Shown here: piece by piece, positions 1 through 6,789 of the stretch | Position numbering within the stretch: the first letter of the stretch is position 1 | Layout of the letters: each line of letters starts with the position of its first letter | Origin: Pseudomonadota bacterium | GTDB lineage: Bacteria; Pseudomonadota; Gammaproteobacteria; JAKAQQ01 | Reading direction: 5' to 3' | DNA length: 9,519 nt | Assembly (NCBI GenBank): GCA_021852325.1 | Contig: JAJZNM010000102.1 | Coordinates: 1-9,519, forward strand | Position numbers and translations under genes: made by a program | Notes under the pieces: generated by a model | Told to the model about the DNA's origin: nothing | Databases searched by the model: none | The model's input: only the letters and a program-made list of their open reading frames with translations

Positions 1-15
1 GGTAGCTGGCCAAAC

Positions 16-41
16 TGCTATGACCCATGGTGATCATAGCA
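16..41. repeat. 8-bp perfect inverted repeat, function unknown
   Basis: The arms TGCTATGA (16-23) and TCATAGCA (34-41) are exact reverse complements separated by 10 nt. The repeat lies 22 bp beyond the phoR terminator, in non-coding DNA at the left edge of the window. There is no T-run next to it on either strand, so it does not look like an intrinsic terminator. It could be an operator for a gene off the left edge, or a chance palindrome. The repeat itself is plain in the sequence; any role is a guess. Confidence 0.45.
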
Positions 42-62
42 CGCCGGGGTTTCAAAACGGGT

Positions 63-91
63 AAAAAAAACCCCGGATCCAGTGTCCGGGG
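63..91 (-). terminator. Rho-independent terminator of the phoBR operon
   Basis: Read on the minus strand, a 7-bp GC-rich stem (CCCCGGA pairing with TCCGGGG, arms at 85-91 and 71-77 on the plus strand) with a 7-nt loop is followed at once by eight T residues (plus-strand A-run 63-70). This is the classic intrinsic terminator layout. It lies about 100 nt downstream of the phoR stop codon and is oriented to end transcripts coming from phoR. No other minus-strand gene lies between, so it marks the 3' end of the yoaA-tsaB-phoB-phoR unit. Confidence 0.9.
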
Positions 92-190
92 TCAGGTTTG
101 ACAGGAACCCGGTCCTCGTTTCGGGATACCCCGGAAGAAGAACCATTCGTGTGTGAGACCCTCCCGCCCGGCAAAGGTTCCCGCCACAGG

Positions 191-1510
191 CTATGGCCCC
201 CGGAAACCGTCCGCACCGACCTCTGCCCACTCGACCCGTTCCGGTGGGAAGCGGCAACTGAATGTGCTGCCCCCACCCAACCGGCTCTCGCAGACGAGTT
301 TCGCCTGGTGGCGCTTGAGAACGTTTTGCACGATCGCGAGACCGAGTCCGGAGCCGGCCGTGGCTCCTTCAAGTGCAGTATTGACCCGATAGAAACGTTC
401 TGTGATACGGCTCACCTGCTGGGGGGGGATACCGATCCCGTCATCGGAAACCTGGAACACGCTCCCGGCTCCGTCCGCCTGCCAGCGGATCGAGATATGG
501 CCGCCGGGCGAGGTGAACTTCAAGGCATTGTCAACCAGATTCCAGAATGCACTTGCGAGCTCCGTCTCCGAGCCCCGGACCGCAACCAGCCGGGGATCGA
601 TTGCAAAGGTCACCTCCCGACGCCCCTGGTCGAGAAGGGTGAGCCTCTGTTTCAGCCGGTCCATGATCTCGGGCACGCGTACGCGATCGTGAGGTGCCCG
701 TTCACCACTGGTTTCCAGTCGCATGAGTTCAAGGGAATGCAGCACGAGCGTTTTCATCCGCCCGGTTTCCCGTTGCATCTCCTCGAGGATTTTCCGGTGT
801 TCCGGATGCACGATGTTCTCGTCCAGGAGCATTTCCAGATAACCGCTCAGGACCGTGAGGGGGGTCTTGAGCTCATGGGAGGCATTGGCAACGAGATCCC
901 GTCCCTGCTGCTCGGCCCGCTTGTCTCCACTCACGTCCCGTACCCACATGATCGCCCCGTCAGATCCCCGCGCCGCCACGGAAACTTCGAGGATTTGTTC
1001 CTCATTTCGGGGGGAGGGGATTTGCACCGTGCCCTGTTCCTGCGGGTGCTGGATCAACCTGAGAAGCGCGGGATTCCGGAGCAGATTTCCGGCATACTGG
1101 CCGATGTCTTGCTCCGGATTCAGGCCGAGAAGCGCTTCCGCGCGGGCATTGAAGCGCTCGAGGCGGCCCCGTGAGTCGAGGATCAGGATAGGATCGGGCC
1201 AGGCCTTGAGCAGCGCCTGATCGAGGTCGACCCGGTTCCGGATCTCGAATCTCGCGACTTGCCATGCACGCATCCGCCAGCGGACCGCGTGTGCCACCCC
1301 GGCCCAGATGCCTGTTCCCTCGGGCATGTCTCGGTCCGGATCCCCGAGCCAGGCGAGCCAGTGTGCCAGCTGACGGTAGTGCCGACCGAGGAGCAGCACC
1401 GCCCAGAACAGGAAAATCGGGACCGGGTGCCCCCAGAAGGCCCAGCCCAGAAGCGCCAGCATGAGCCCGGCGGCAAGCCAGGCAAACTCCTTGACCCAAG
1501 CCCACTTCAT
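191..1510 (-). CDS. phoR: PhoR, phosphate-regulon sensor histidine kinase
   Basis: This 439-residue inner-membrane kinase should autophosphorylate on His and pass the phosphate to PhoB when phosphate is scarce. Two hydrophobic helices (about residues 8-26 and 29-42) are joined by a very short turn, so there is almost no periplasmic sensor, as in E. coli PhoR (431 aa). A PAS domain covers about 97-190. The H-box ASHELKTPLT carries His212. The ATPase domain has the N box NLVDNALKF (324-332), the G1 box DDGIGI (356-361), the F box ERFYRV (371-376) and the G2 box GSGLGLAI (386-393), all intact. The ATG start overlaps the phoB stop in an ATGA (1507-1510), indicating translational coupling. An 8-C run encodes Ile-Pro-Pro-Gln just after the G1 box. 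No pst or phoU gene follows; an intrinsic terminator does. The pairing with PhoB makes the PhoR assignment firm. Confidence 0.95.
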   Translation of the reverse strand: MKWAWVKEFAWLAAGLMLALLGWAFWGHPVPIFLFWAVLLLGRHYRQLAHWLAWLGDPDRDMPEGTGIWAGVAHAVRWRMRAWQVARFEIRNRVDLDQALLKAWPDPILILDSRGRLERFNARAEALLGLNPEQDIGQYAGNLLRNPALLRLIQHPQEQGTVQIPSPRNEEQILEVSVAARGSDGAIMWVRDVSGDKRAEQQGRDLVANASHELKTPLTVLSGYLEMLLDENIVHPEHRKILEEMQRETGRMKTLVLHSLELMRLETSGERAPHDRVRVPEIMDRLKQRLTLLDQGRREVTFAIDPRLVAVRGSETELASAFWNLVDNALKFTSPGGHISIRWQADGAGSVFQVSDDGIGIPPQQVSRITERFYRVNTALEGATAGSGLGLAIVQNVLKRHQAKLVCESRLGGGSTFSCRFPPERVEWAEVGADGFRGP

Positions 1511-2232
1511 GAAGCCTGGGATCCTTTCTCCGGGTCACCCGGAACCCGCAGGCGATAGCCGTTGCCGCGCTGCGTTTCGATCCACTGGCCGATACCAAAA
1601 CGCTCAAGCGATTTGCGCAGACGGCCGACATGTACATCGACAGTCCTCTCGTCGATCGGCTTGCCGAGCCCCCAAATGTGATCCAGTATGCGGGAGCGGC
1701 TATGGACATGGTTGGGGTGTGACATGAAGTACTTGAGCAGGCGAAACTCGGTCGGACCGAGGTGCACGACCGCTTCCTGGTAGAACACCTCGCATGTCTG
1801 TAGATCGAGAGTGAGTTCTCCAAGCCGGAGACGCCCGTCCTGGTCATGGAGCCGACTTCGGCGCAGCACGGCCTGGACCCTCGCCAGGAGTTCCCGGGCT
1901 GAAAATGGCTTGGTCACAAAATCGTCAATACCGCTTTCAAAACCCCTGAGCTTGTCGTCTTCCTCATCACGTGCGGTGAGCAGGATGATCGGGATCTCGC
2001 GCGTCAGCTCGTCACGACGGAGCTGCCGCGCATATTCCAGGCCGCTCACGACGGGCATCATCCAGTCCAGGATGATGAGATCGGGCAGGCCCTCCCCCAT
2101 CGATTCCTGGGCCGTATGCACATCGCGTGCCAGGGTCACGTAAAATCCGGCGCGGCGCAGCGTCAACGACAGCATGTCTCGGACGCCAGGGTCATCATCG
2201 ACCAGAAGGATCCGGATCTGACCGCTTTCCAC
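1507..2232 (-). CDS. phoB: PhoB, phosphate-regulon response regulator (OmpR family)
   Basis: A 241-residue two-domain transcription factor. The receiver domain (about 5-122) has the acidic cluster DDD (12-14), phosphoacceptor Asp56 in LILDWMMP-type context, Thr86 and Lys108, equivalent to Asp53, Thr83 and Lys105 of E. coli PhoB. A winged-helix DNA-binding domain (about 132-230) follows, with the recognition-helix segment TVDVHVGRLRKSL (198-210) and the C-terminal hairpin RGNGYRL. When phosphorylated by PhoR it would bind Pho boxes and activate phosphate-uptake genes. The start is GTG (plus-strand CAC at 2230-2232), which puts the first beta strand IRILLVDDD at the expected place; the nearby ATG at 2238-2240 is in another frame. 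The start lies 11 bp after the tsaB stop, and the stop overlaps the phoR start by 4 nt. No convincing Pho box is visible directly upstream, so expression probably relies at least partly on transcription from further up the cluster. Confidence 0.95.
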   Translation of the reverse strand: MESGQIRILLVDDDPGVRDMLSLTLRRAGFYVTLARDVHTAQESMGEGLPDLIILDWMMPVVSGLEYARQLRRDELTREIPIILLTARDEEDDKLRGFESGIDDFVTKPFSARELLARVQAVLRRSRLHDQDGRLRLGELTLDLQTCEVFYQEAVVHLGPTEFRLLKYFMSHPNHVHSRSRILDHIWGLGKPIDERTVDVHVGRLRKSLERFGIGQWIETQRGNGYRLRVPGDPEKGSQAS

Positions 2233-2243
2233 GGAAGCATGCC

Positions 2244-2957
2244 CTATTCCTGCTCTCCCGTATCATAGCCCGTTCTGGTAACCGGAAGGGTTGGGGCATC
2301 CCGATCGGTAACCTCGTGCCGGACATAGAGCGGGCCAATGGTATGAGCCTCCTGCACGCGCCCGCCCTGCCAGGCGAGTTCGGCCAGCGGCAGGAGATTC
2401 CCTGCCCGGGCAGGGGCGGCAGGCTCGAGACGGGCCAACCGCTTCCGGAGATCCTGGAGATCGGGCCGTTCCAGCACCTCCCCGACACCGGTCCAATCCC
2501 CATCATCAAGATGCACGCTCGCTCCACCACCCACGTGGAGATCACCCTCAGGCCAGATGCCCTCGGCAATCCGGTAACAAGCCCAGTAAAGTTCCCCCAT
2601 GCGCGCATCAAGACAGGCAAAGACGGGGACCGTGAGCCCGGCCTTCCGGCAGGCATACGCCATGACCGCAAGACCGGGGACCGAGGCGACGGGTTTTTGC
2701 CAGACCCAGGACAAGCCCTGGATCGTGGCTGCGGCAATCCGGAGGCCCGTGAAACGACCCGGACCCGAGATCCAAGCCAGGGCGTCCAGATTCGATGCCC
2801 TGGTTCCGGTCTCGGCCAGCAGGCGGGCAATCTCGGTCATCCCGTTCTCGGAGGCAAGCCGTGCCGGAAAGGCGTGTTCACAGACGAGTGTCGCACCGTC
2901 GCCGATCGCAACGGTGGCCTCAGTCTGTGCAAAGTCAAGGGCGAGCCATCTGGCCAT
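2244..2957 (-). CDS. tsaB: TsaB, tRNA threonylcarbamoyladenosine (t6A37) biosynthesis protein
   Basis: A 237-residue protein of the TsaB/YeaZ family, a catalytically inactive ASKHA-fold partner that holds TsaD and TsaE in the complex making t6A at position 37 of ANN-decoding tRNAs in the cytoplasm. Family signatures are the N-terminal strand LALDFA (5-10), the motif SGPGRFTGLRI (64-74), LDARMGELYWA (116-126, close to IDARMGEVYWA in E. coli TsaB) and the C-terminal PLYVR (209-213). The length matches the family (E. coli 231 aa). The usual Asp-Thr after the first strand is Asp-Phe here, which is tolerated because this subunit does no catalysis. The ATG at 2955-2957 lies inside the 3' end of yoaA (23-bp overlap), without an obvious Shine-Dalgarno sequence, which suggests translational coupling. 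E. coli also has tsaB next to yoaA. The partner genes tsaC, tsaD and tsaE are not in the window. Confidence 0.93.
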   Translation of the reverse strand: MARWLALDFAQTEATVAIGDGATLVCEHAFPARLASENGMTEIARLLAETGTRASNLDALAWISGPGRFTGLRIAAATIQGLSWVWQKPVASVPGLAVMAYACRKAGLTVPVFACLDARMGELYWACYRIAEGIWPEGDLHVGGGASVHLDDGDWTGVGEVLERPDLQDLRKRLARLEPAAPARAGNLLPLAELAWQGGRVQEAHTIGPLYVRHEVTDRDAPTLPVTRTGYDTGEQE

Positions 2958-4872
2958 GATGACTGAGAAACTCGGCGACTTCGTGCTCGTCTTGGGCGCG
3001 CGTCATGGGCGGGAGGCTTGCGAGGAAGACGGAACCATAGCTGCGTTCCACGAGACGCCGGTCACCCACCACGACCGCGCCAAAATCGGATTCGTGGCGC
3101 ACGAGTCGTCCTACGCCCTGACGCAGGGCCAGTACCGCCTTGGGCAACTGGTCATCCCGGAACGGGTCCCGGCCCATGCGTTTCAGGGCCTCAATGCGCC
3201 GGTAGACCAGGGGGTCCGAAGGCGATGCAAAAGGCAGCCGGTCGATCATCACGAGGGAGAGCGCGAGGCCCTTGACATCGACCCCTTCCCAGAAACTATG
3301 GCTGCCGAGGAGGACCGCCGGGGTTTCCTCTTGGAATCGTTCGAGGAGGCGGTATTTGGAAGCATGTCCCTGGACCAGGAGAGGGCGGGATCCCAAGGAG
3401 CCTGCAATCCGAGCTTGCGCCATCGCCAGTGCGCGATGGCTTGTGAATAGCAGGAAGGTCCCACCCGGATTGGATTCGATCAGGCGGAGCGCAAGCGCGA
3501 TGAATGCCTCCAGATAATCCGGAGCATCGACATCGGGCAGTGTCGTCGGCGTGTAGAGCAATGCATGTGCCGCATAGTCGAACGGGCTCTGGATGATGAT
3601 TTCCTCGCACTCGGCAAGAGCCATGCGATTCCTGAAGTAGGAAAGATGGCCACCCGTGCTCAAGGAAGCCGAGGTCATCACCCAAGCCGCGTCATGCACC
3701 TGCATGAGTGTGCGCAAGCCAGAACCCGGATCCACCGGTTCGAGACGCACCACGAACCCACCCTCGAGCCACTCGAGCCAAGGCCATGGGCTCCCGGGCT
3801 CAAGCTCGGGATGCCGGATTCGGACTGCTTTCGAAAGGATGCGCTCCATGCGCTCGAGGTTGCGCCTGGCATCACGACTCGCTTCGTCTTCCGGGGTCTC
3901 AGACAGCCGTTCGAGCAGTGCTTTGAACCCGGTTGCAAGGGTTGCCATGCTCTCGCGGAGACGGGCCGGCCACTCCTCGCAGACGAGCTGGCCCCGCTGC
4001 CCGCTTTCATGCCCGAGCAACGTGGTGAAAGCCTGCTCCAAGGCTTCCCAAGGCGGTACCCCGGAATCCGATCCGGCATTGAAGAGGGCGGACCACGCAC
4101 GATTCGCGAGGACATGCTCGAGCTCGGTCTGTCTCACGGATTCGGAAAGCATGCGGGTCGCCAGATCAGGCAGGAGGTGTGCCTCATCGAGAATGAATGC
4201 GTCCACTTCGGGCAGGAGTTGCGAAAAGCCGTCCTGCCGCAAGAGCCAGTCTGAAAGCAGAAGGTGATGGTTGGTGACGATGAGGTCGGCCTCAAGTGCC
4301 TGTCGGCGGGCCTCCACGACAAAACAGCGCTCGTAGAAGGGACAGCGCCGTCCCGTACAGTTTTCGGCGGTTGAGGTGATCTGGCTGCGCTCGATCGGGT
4401 CATTGAGCTCGATGGGACATTCGGACAAGTCCCCACTGATCGTTCCCTCGACCCAGCTGTCGAGGAGTCGTCGGCGCTTCTCTCGCTCGCGTGCCTTCGG
4501 AGACAGGCGGAGTTGAGTCCGTTCCGTCTCGTAGCGCAGGAGACAGACATAGTTGGCCCGCCCCTTGAGCAATGCGGTACGCAGGGGTTTTCCGAGGACA
4601 CGGGAGACAAGCGGGATATCCCGCTCATAAAGCTGGTCTTGCAGTGCGATGGTGCCGGTCGAAATCACAGATCGCCCGCCATTGAGCAGCGTCGGAATGA
4701 GATAGGCGTACGTTTTGCCGACCCCGGTTCCGGCCTCGGCGACAAGAATCGATTTCTCGTGTAAAGCACGGGTCACCGCGTCCGCGAGCCGGTTCTGGCC
4801 CTCCCGATACTGAAAATCGTCCAGCACCGCCGAGAGGATCCCGTTGCAACCGAGATAATCAGGTTCGCGCAT
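2935..4872 (-). CDS. yoaA: YoaA, DinG/XPD-family Fe-S ATP-dependent DNA helicase
   Basis: A 645-residue superfamily 2 helicase of the XPD/DinG group. E. coli YoaA (636 aa) is an Fe-S helicase linked to replication-fork repair and the DNA polymerase III chi subunit. Motifs in order: Q-motif-like YREGQ (22-26), Walker A AEAGTGVGKT (45-54), four Fe-S ligand cysteines Cys110, Cys172, Cys177 and Cys183, the DEAH box (229-232), SFWEGVDV (526-533) and motif VI QGVGRLVR (585-592). The C-terminal FLASLPP motif (616-622) also matches YoaA. The length, Fe-S spacing and tsaB neighbour favour YoaA over DinG (about 716 aa). The frame stays open up to 4971, but I chose the ATG at 4870-4872 because the protein then begins MREPDYLGCNGIL, close in length to the family, and the extra upstream residues look non-coding. 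A perfect inverted repeat starts just 7 nt upstream of this start. Confidence 0.93.
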   Translation of the reverse strand: MREPDYLGCNGILSAVLDDFQYREGQNRLADAVTRALHEKSILVAEAGTGVGKTYAYLIPTLLNGGRSVISTGTIALQDQLYERDIPLVSRVLGKPLRTALLKGRANYVCLLRYETERTQLRLSPKAREREKRRRLLDSWVEGTISGDLSECPIELNDPIERSQITSTAENCTGRRCPFYERCFVVEARRQALEADLIVTNHHLLLSDWLLRQDGFSQLLPEVDAFILDEAHLLPDLATRMLSESVRQTELEHVLANRAWSALFNAGSDSGVPPWEALEQAFTTLLGHESGQRGQLVCEEWPARLRESMATLATGFKALLERLSETPEDEASRDARRNLERMERILSKAVRIRHPELEPGSPWPWLEWLEGGFVVRLEPVDPGSGLRTLMQVHDAAWVMTSASLSTGGHLSYFRNRMALAECEEIIIQSPFDYAAHALLYTPTTLPDVDAPDYLEAFIALALRLIESNPGGTFLLFTSHRALAMAQARIAGSLGSRPLLVQGHASKYRLLERFQEETPAVLLGSHSFWEGVDVKGLALSLVMIDRLPFASPSDPLVYRRIEALKRMGRDPFRDDQLPKAVLALRQGVGRLVRHESDFGAVVVGDRRLVERSYGSVFLASLPPMTRAQDEHEVAEFLSHHGQMARP

Positions 4873-4878
4873 GAATAC

Positions 4879-4910
4879 CCATGACCGCCTACTCACTGTT
4901 GCGGTCATGG
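4879..4910. repeat. Perfect 10-bp inverted repeat just upstream of yoaA
   Basis: CCATGACCGC (4879-4888) and GCGGTCATGG (4901-4910) are exact reverse complements around a 12-nt spacer. The repeat sits 7-38 nt upstream of the yoaA ATG, in the yoaA/pckG divergent region. It could be an operator for a dimeric regulator of yoaA or pckG, or a hairpin in the yoaA leader RNA that would shield the ribosome-binding area. It has no T-run, so it is not an intrinsic terminator. The repeat is certain; the function is inferred from position only. Confidence 0.6.
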
Positions 4911-4943
4911 TAACAGAGCCCCCGGTTACGTCCTGGATTCCGT

Positions 4944-4949
4944 TACAAT
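4944..4949 (+). promoter_or_regulatory. Possible -10 element for pckG
   Basis: TACAAT matches the sigma-70 -10 consensus at five of six positions and lies about 85 bp upstream of the pckG ATG, which would give a leader of roughly 80 nt. No acceptable -35 hexamer is found at 16-18 bp upstream, so a promoter here would be weak or would need an activator. The GTTAC repeats at 4925-4929 and 4942-4946 flank or touch this site. Low confidence. Confidence 0.3.
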
Positions 4950-5034
4950 ATGTCGATCCACCGCGATCCATCGGAGAGCTGGGGGCTCACTGGCTTTTTC
5001 ACGCCGCAATTCCACCCGGAGAGTTCATAGCATC

Positions 5035-6789
5035 ATGCCTGACCGAACACTAACCCTGTCCCAATGGATCGACTCTGTTGCCCAGCTCGCCCAGCCTGAA
5101 CGCATCCAGTGGTGCGATGGATCGGAGGCGGAATGGGGAACCCTGCGCCAGGAAATGCTGGCACAAGGCGAGATCCTCCCTCTCAATCCCCACACCTACC
5201 CAAACTGCCATCTCCATCGTTCCGATCCGACTGACGTGGCCCGGGTCGAACAGGTCACCTACATCTGCACCTCCCAGAAGGATGACGCGGGCCCCAACAA
5301 CAACTGGATGTCGCCCGATGATGCGCACCGTCTTTATGAACGGTTGTTCTCCGGGTGCATGCGGAAGCGGACCTTGTATGTGATTCCGTACTGTATGGGT
5401 CCGGTTGATTCTCCCTGGTCACAGCTCGGCGTCGAGATCATCGACAGCCGCTATGTGGTTGCGAACATGCGCTTGATGACGCGCATGGGGGACTTCATCC
5501 TGAAGCGCATCCAAAGCGGGGAACCTTTCGTCCGCGGGCAGCATGCACTCGGGGATCTCAATCCTGATCGCCGCTATATCCTCCATTACCCGGCCGAAAA
5601 CCTGATCCAGAGCATCGGTTCCGGTTATGGCGGCAATGCATTGCTGGGTAAGAAATGCCACGCCCTGCGGATCGCGAGCTGGAATGCCCGGGAAGAGGGC
5701 TGGTTGGCCGAGCACATGCTGATTGTCGGCGTTGAGAACCCGGAAGGAGAGGTCTTTTACCTCGCCGCGGCGTTCCCCTCCTCGTGCGGCAAGACCAATC
5801 TGGCCATGCTGGTGCCCCCGCAGTCGTTTCGAGGCTGGAAGGTCTGGACCGTGGGCGATGATATCGCCTGGATGCATGTGGGGCCAGACGGTCGCCTTTG
5901 GGCCATCAATCCGGAAGCAGGTTACTTCGGCGTCGTCCCGGGGACGAACGAGATCACCAATCCGAATGCCTACCAGATGATCCAGCGGGATACGATCTTT
6001 ACCAACGTGGCCGTCACCTCGGACAACGACCCCTGGTGGGAAGGACTGCTCTCCGGCCGACCGGCGATCGACTGGCGCGGGCGACCTTATGAGTCGGGCA
6101 ACGGGCCTGCAGCCCATCCCAACTCGCGCTTCACCGTGCGCGCAGACCAGAATCCTGCCTGGTCCAGACACAGCGAGGACCCCATGGGCGTGCCCATCAC
6201 GGCCGTGCTTTTCGGGGGACGTCGCGCCCGTCTTGCGCCCCTGGTCTATGAGGCCAAAAACTGGGCCCATGGTGTGCTCGTAGGTTGCGCACTGGCATCC
6301 GAGACGACGGCTGCAGCCAGCGGGAAAACCGGTGTCGTGCGCCGAGACCCCATGGCCATGCTTCCCTTTTGTGGTTATCACTTCGGCGACTATTGGCGCC
6401 ACTGGATCGACCTGCAGGAGCGGGTCAGCAGCCTACCGCGGATCTTCCATGTCAACTGGTTTCGCCAGGACCAGAACGGCAAGTATCTCTGGCCGGGTTA
6501 TGGGGAAAACCTGAGGGTGATCCAGTGGATTCTCGAACGTTGCAAGGACCGCATCCCGGCACACGAGACGCCGATCGGTTACCTGCCCATACACGGCACC
6601 CACTTCAATCTCGAGGGACTGAACCTTGCACCGGATGCGCTCCGGGAACTGTTCAGCATCGACCGCCGGGGCTGGATCGACGAGTTTGACGAACTGGAGA
6701 ACTATCTCCTGGATTATGAACCCCGTGTGCCCATCGAACTCAAAGAGGCGTTGGCCCGCATCCAGCGGGAACTGGCCTCGACCGGCTAG
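5035..6789 (+). CDS. pckG: PckG, GTP-dependent phosphoenolpyruvate carboxykinase
   Basis: A 584-residue cytoplasmic enzyme converting oxaloacetate plus GTP to phosphoenolpyruvate, CO2 and GDP, the entry step of gluconeogenesis from TCA intermediates. GTP-type hallmarks are the substrate Arg in ARVE (Arg70), SGYGGNALLGKKCHALRIA (196-214), the P-loop AFPSSCGKTNLAM (246-258) with the reactive Cys251, the metal-binding strand GDDIAWM (274-280), the mobile lid SETTAAASGKTG (422-433) and the nucleotide-binding PGYGENLRV (487-495). The length is typical of bacterial GTP-PEPCK (about 590-610 aa) and all key residues seem present. The ATG is preceded by GGAGAG (5018-5023), a good Shine-Dalgarno core at a rather long spacing of 11 nt. 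The gene is divergent from yoaA and converges on dusA, with the last 50 bp overlapping dusA on the opposite strand. The ATP-type enzyme (PckA) is excluded, as it is not related at the level of these motifs. Confidence 0.97.
   Translation: MPDRTLTLSQWIDSVAQLAQPERIQWCDGSEAEWGTLRQEMLAQGEILPLNPHTYPNCHLHRSDPTDVARVEQVTYICTSQKDDAGPNNNWMSPDDAHRLYERLFSGCMRKRTLYVIPYCMGPVDSPWSQLGVEIIDSRYVVANMRLMTRMGDFILKRIQSGEPFVRGQHALGDLNPDRRYILHYPAENLIQSIGSGYGGNALLGKKCHALRIASWNAREEGWLAEHMLIVGVENPEGEVFYLAAAFPSSCGKTNLAMLVPPQSFRGWKVWTVGDDIAWMHVGPDGRLWAINPEAGYFGVVPGTNEITNPNAYQMIQRDTIFTNVAVTSDNDPWWEGLLSGRPAIDWRGRPYESGNGPAAHPNSRFTVRADQNPAWSRHSEDPMGVPITAVLFGGRRARLAPLVYEAKNWAHGVLVGCALASETTAAASGKTGVVRRDPMAMLPFCGYHFGDYWRHWIDLQERVSSLPRIFHVNWFRQDQNGKYLWPGYGENLRVIQWILERCKDRIPAHETPIGYLPIHGTHFNLEGLNLAPDALRELFSIDRRGWIDEFDELENYLLDYEPRVPIELKEALARIQRELASTG

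Noticed and set aside
98..1174. Long plus-strand open frame (358 codons) opposite phoR
   Set aside because: It is antisense to an intact, motif-complete phoR, its translation shows no recognisable domain, and such mirror frames are expected in GC-rich coding DNA.
2262..2267. TATGAT (minus strand) as an internal -10 for phoB
   Set aside because: A passable -10 hexamer inside the end of tsaB, but no -35 hexamer or Pho box at a workable distance.
2127..3450. Two overlapping plus-strand open frames (279 and 283 codons) opposite tsaB and yoaA
   Set aside because: Both are antisense to well-supported genes and their translations are rich in Arg, Gly and Pro without family motifs.
4896..4916. Possible LexA (SOS) box upstream of yoaA
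   Set aside because: CTGT and ACAG half-sites are present, but 13 nt apart instead of the 8 nt of the E. coli SOS box, so this is not a standard LexA site.
4873..4971. N-terminal extension of YoaA by 33 residues
   Set aside because: The frame is open, but the added residues do not match the family, would run through the inverted repeat, and the ATG at 4870-4872 gives the expected length.
5419..6402. Minus-strand open frame of 327 codons inside pckG
   Set aside because: It lies opposite the catalytic core of pckG, has no recognisable motifs and no ribosome-binding or operon context.
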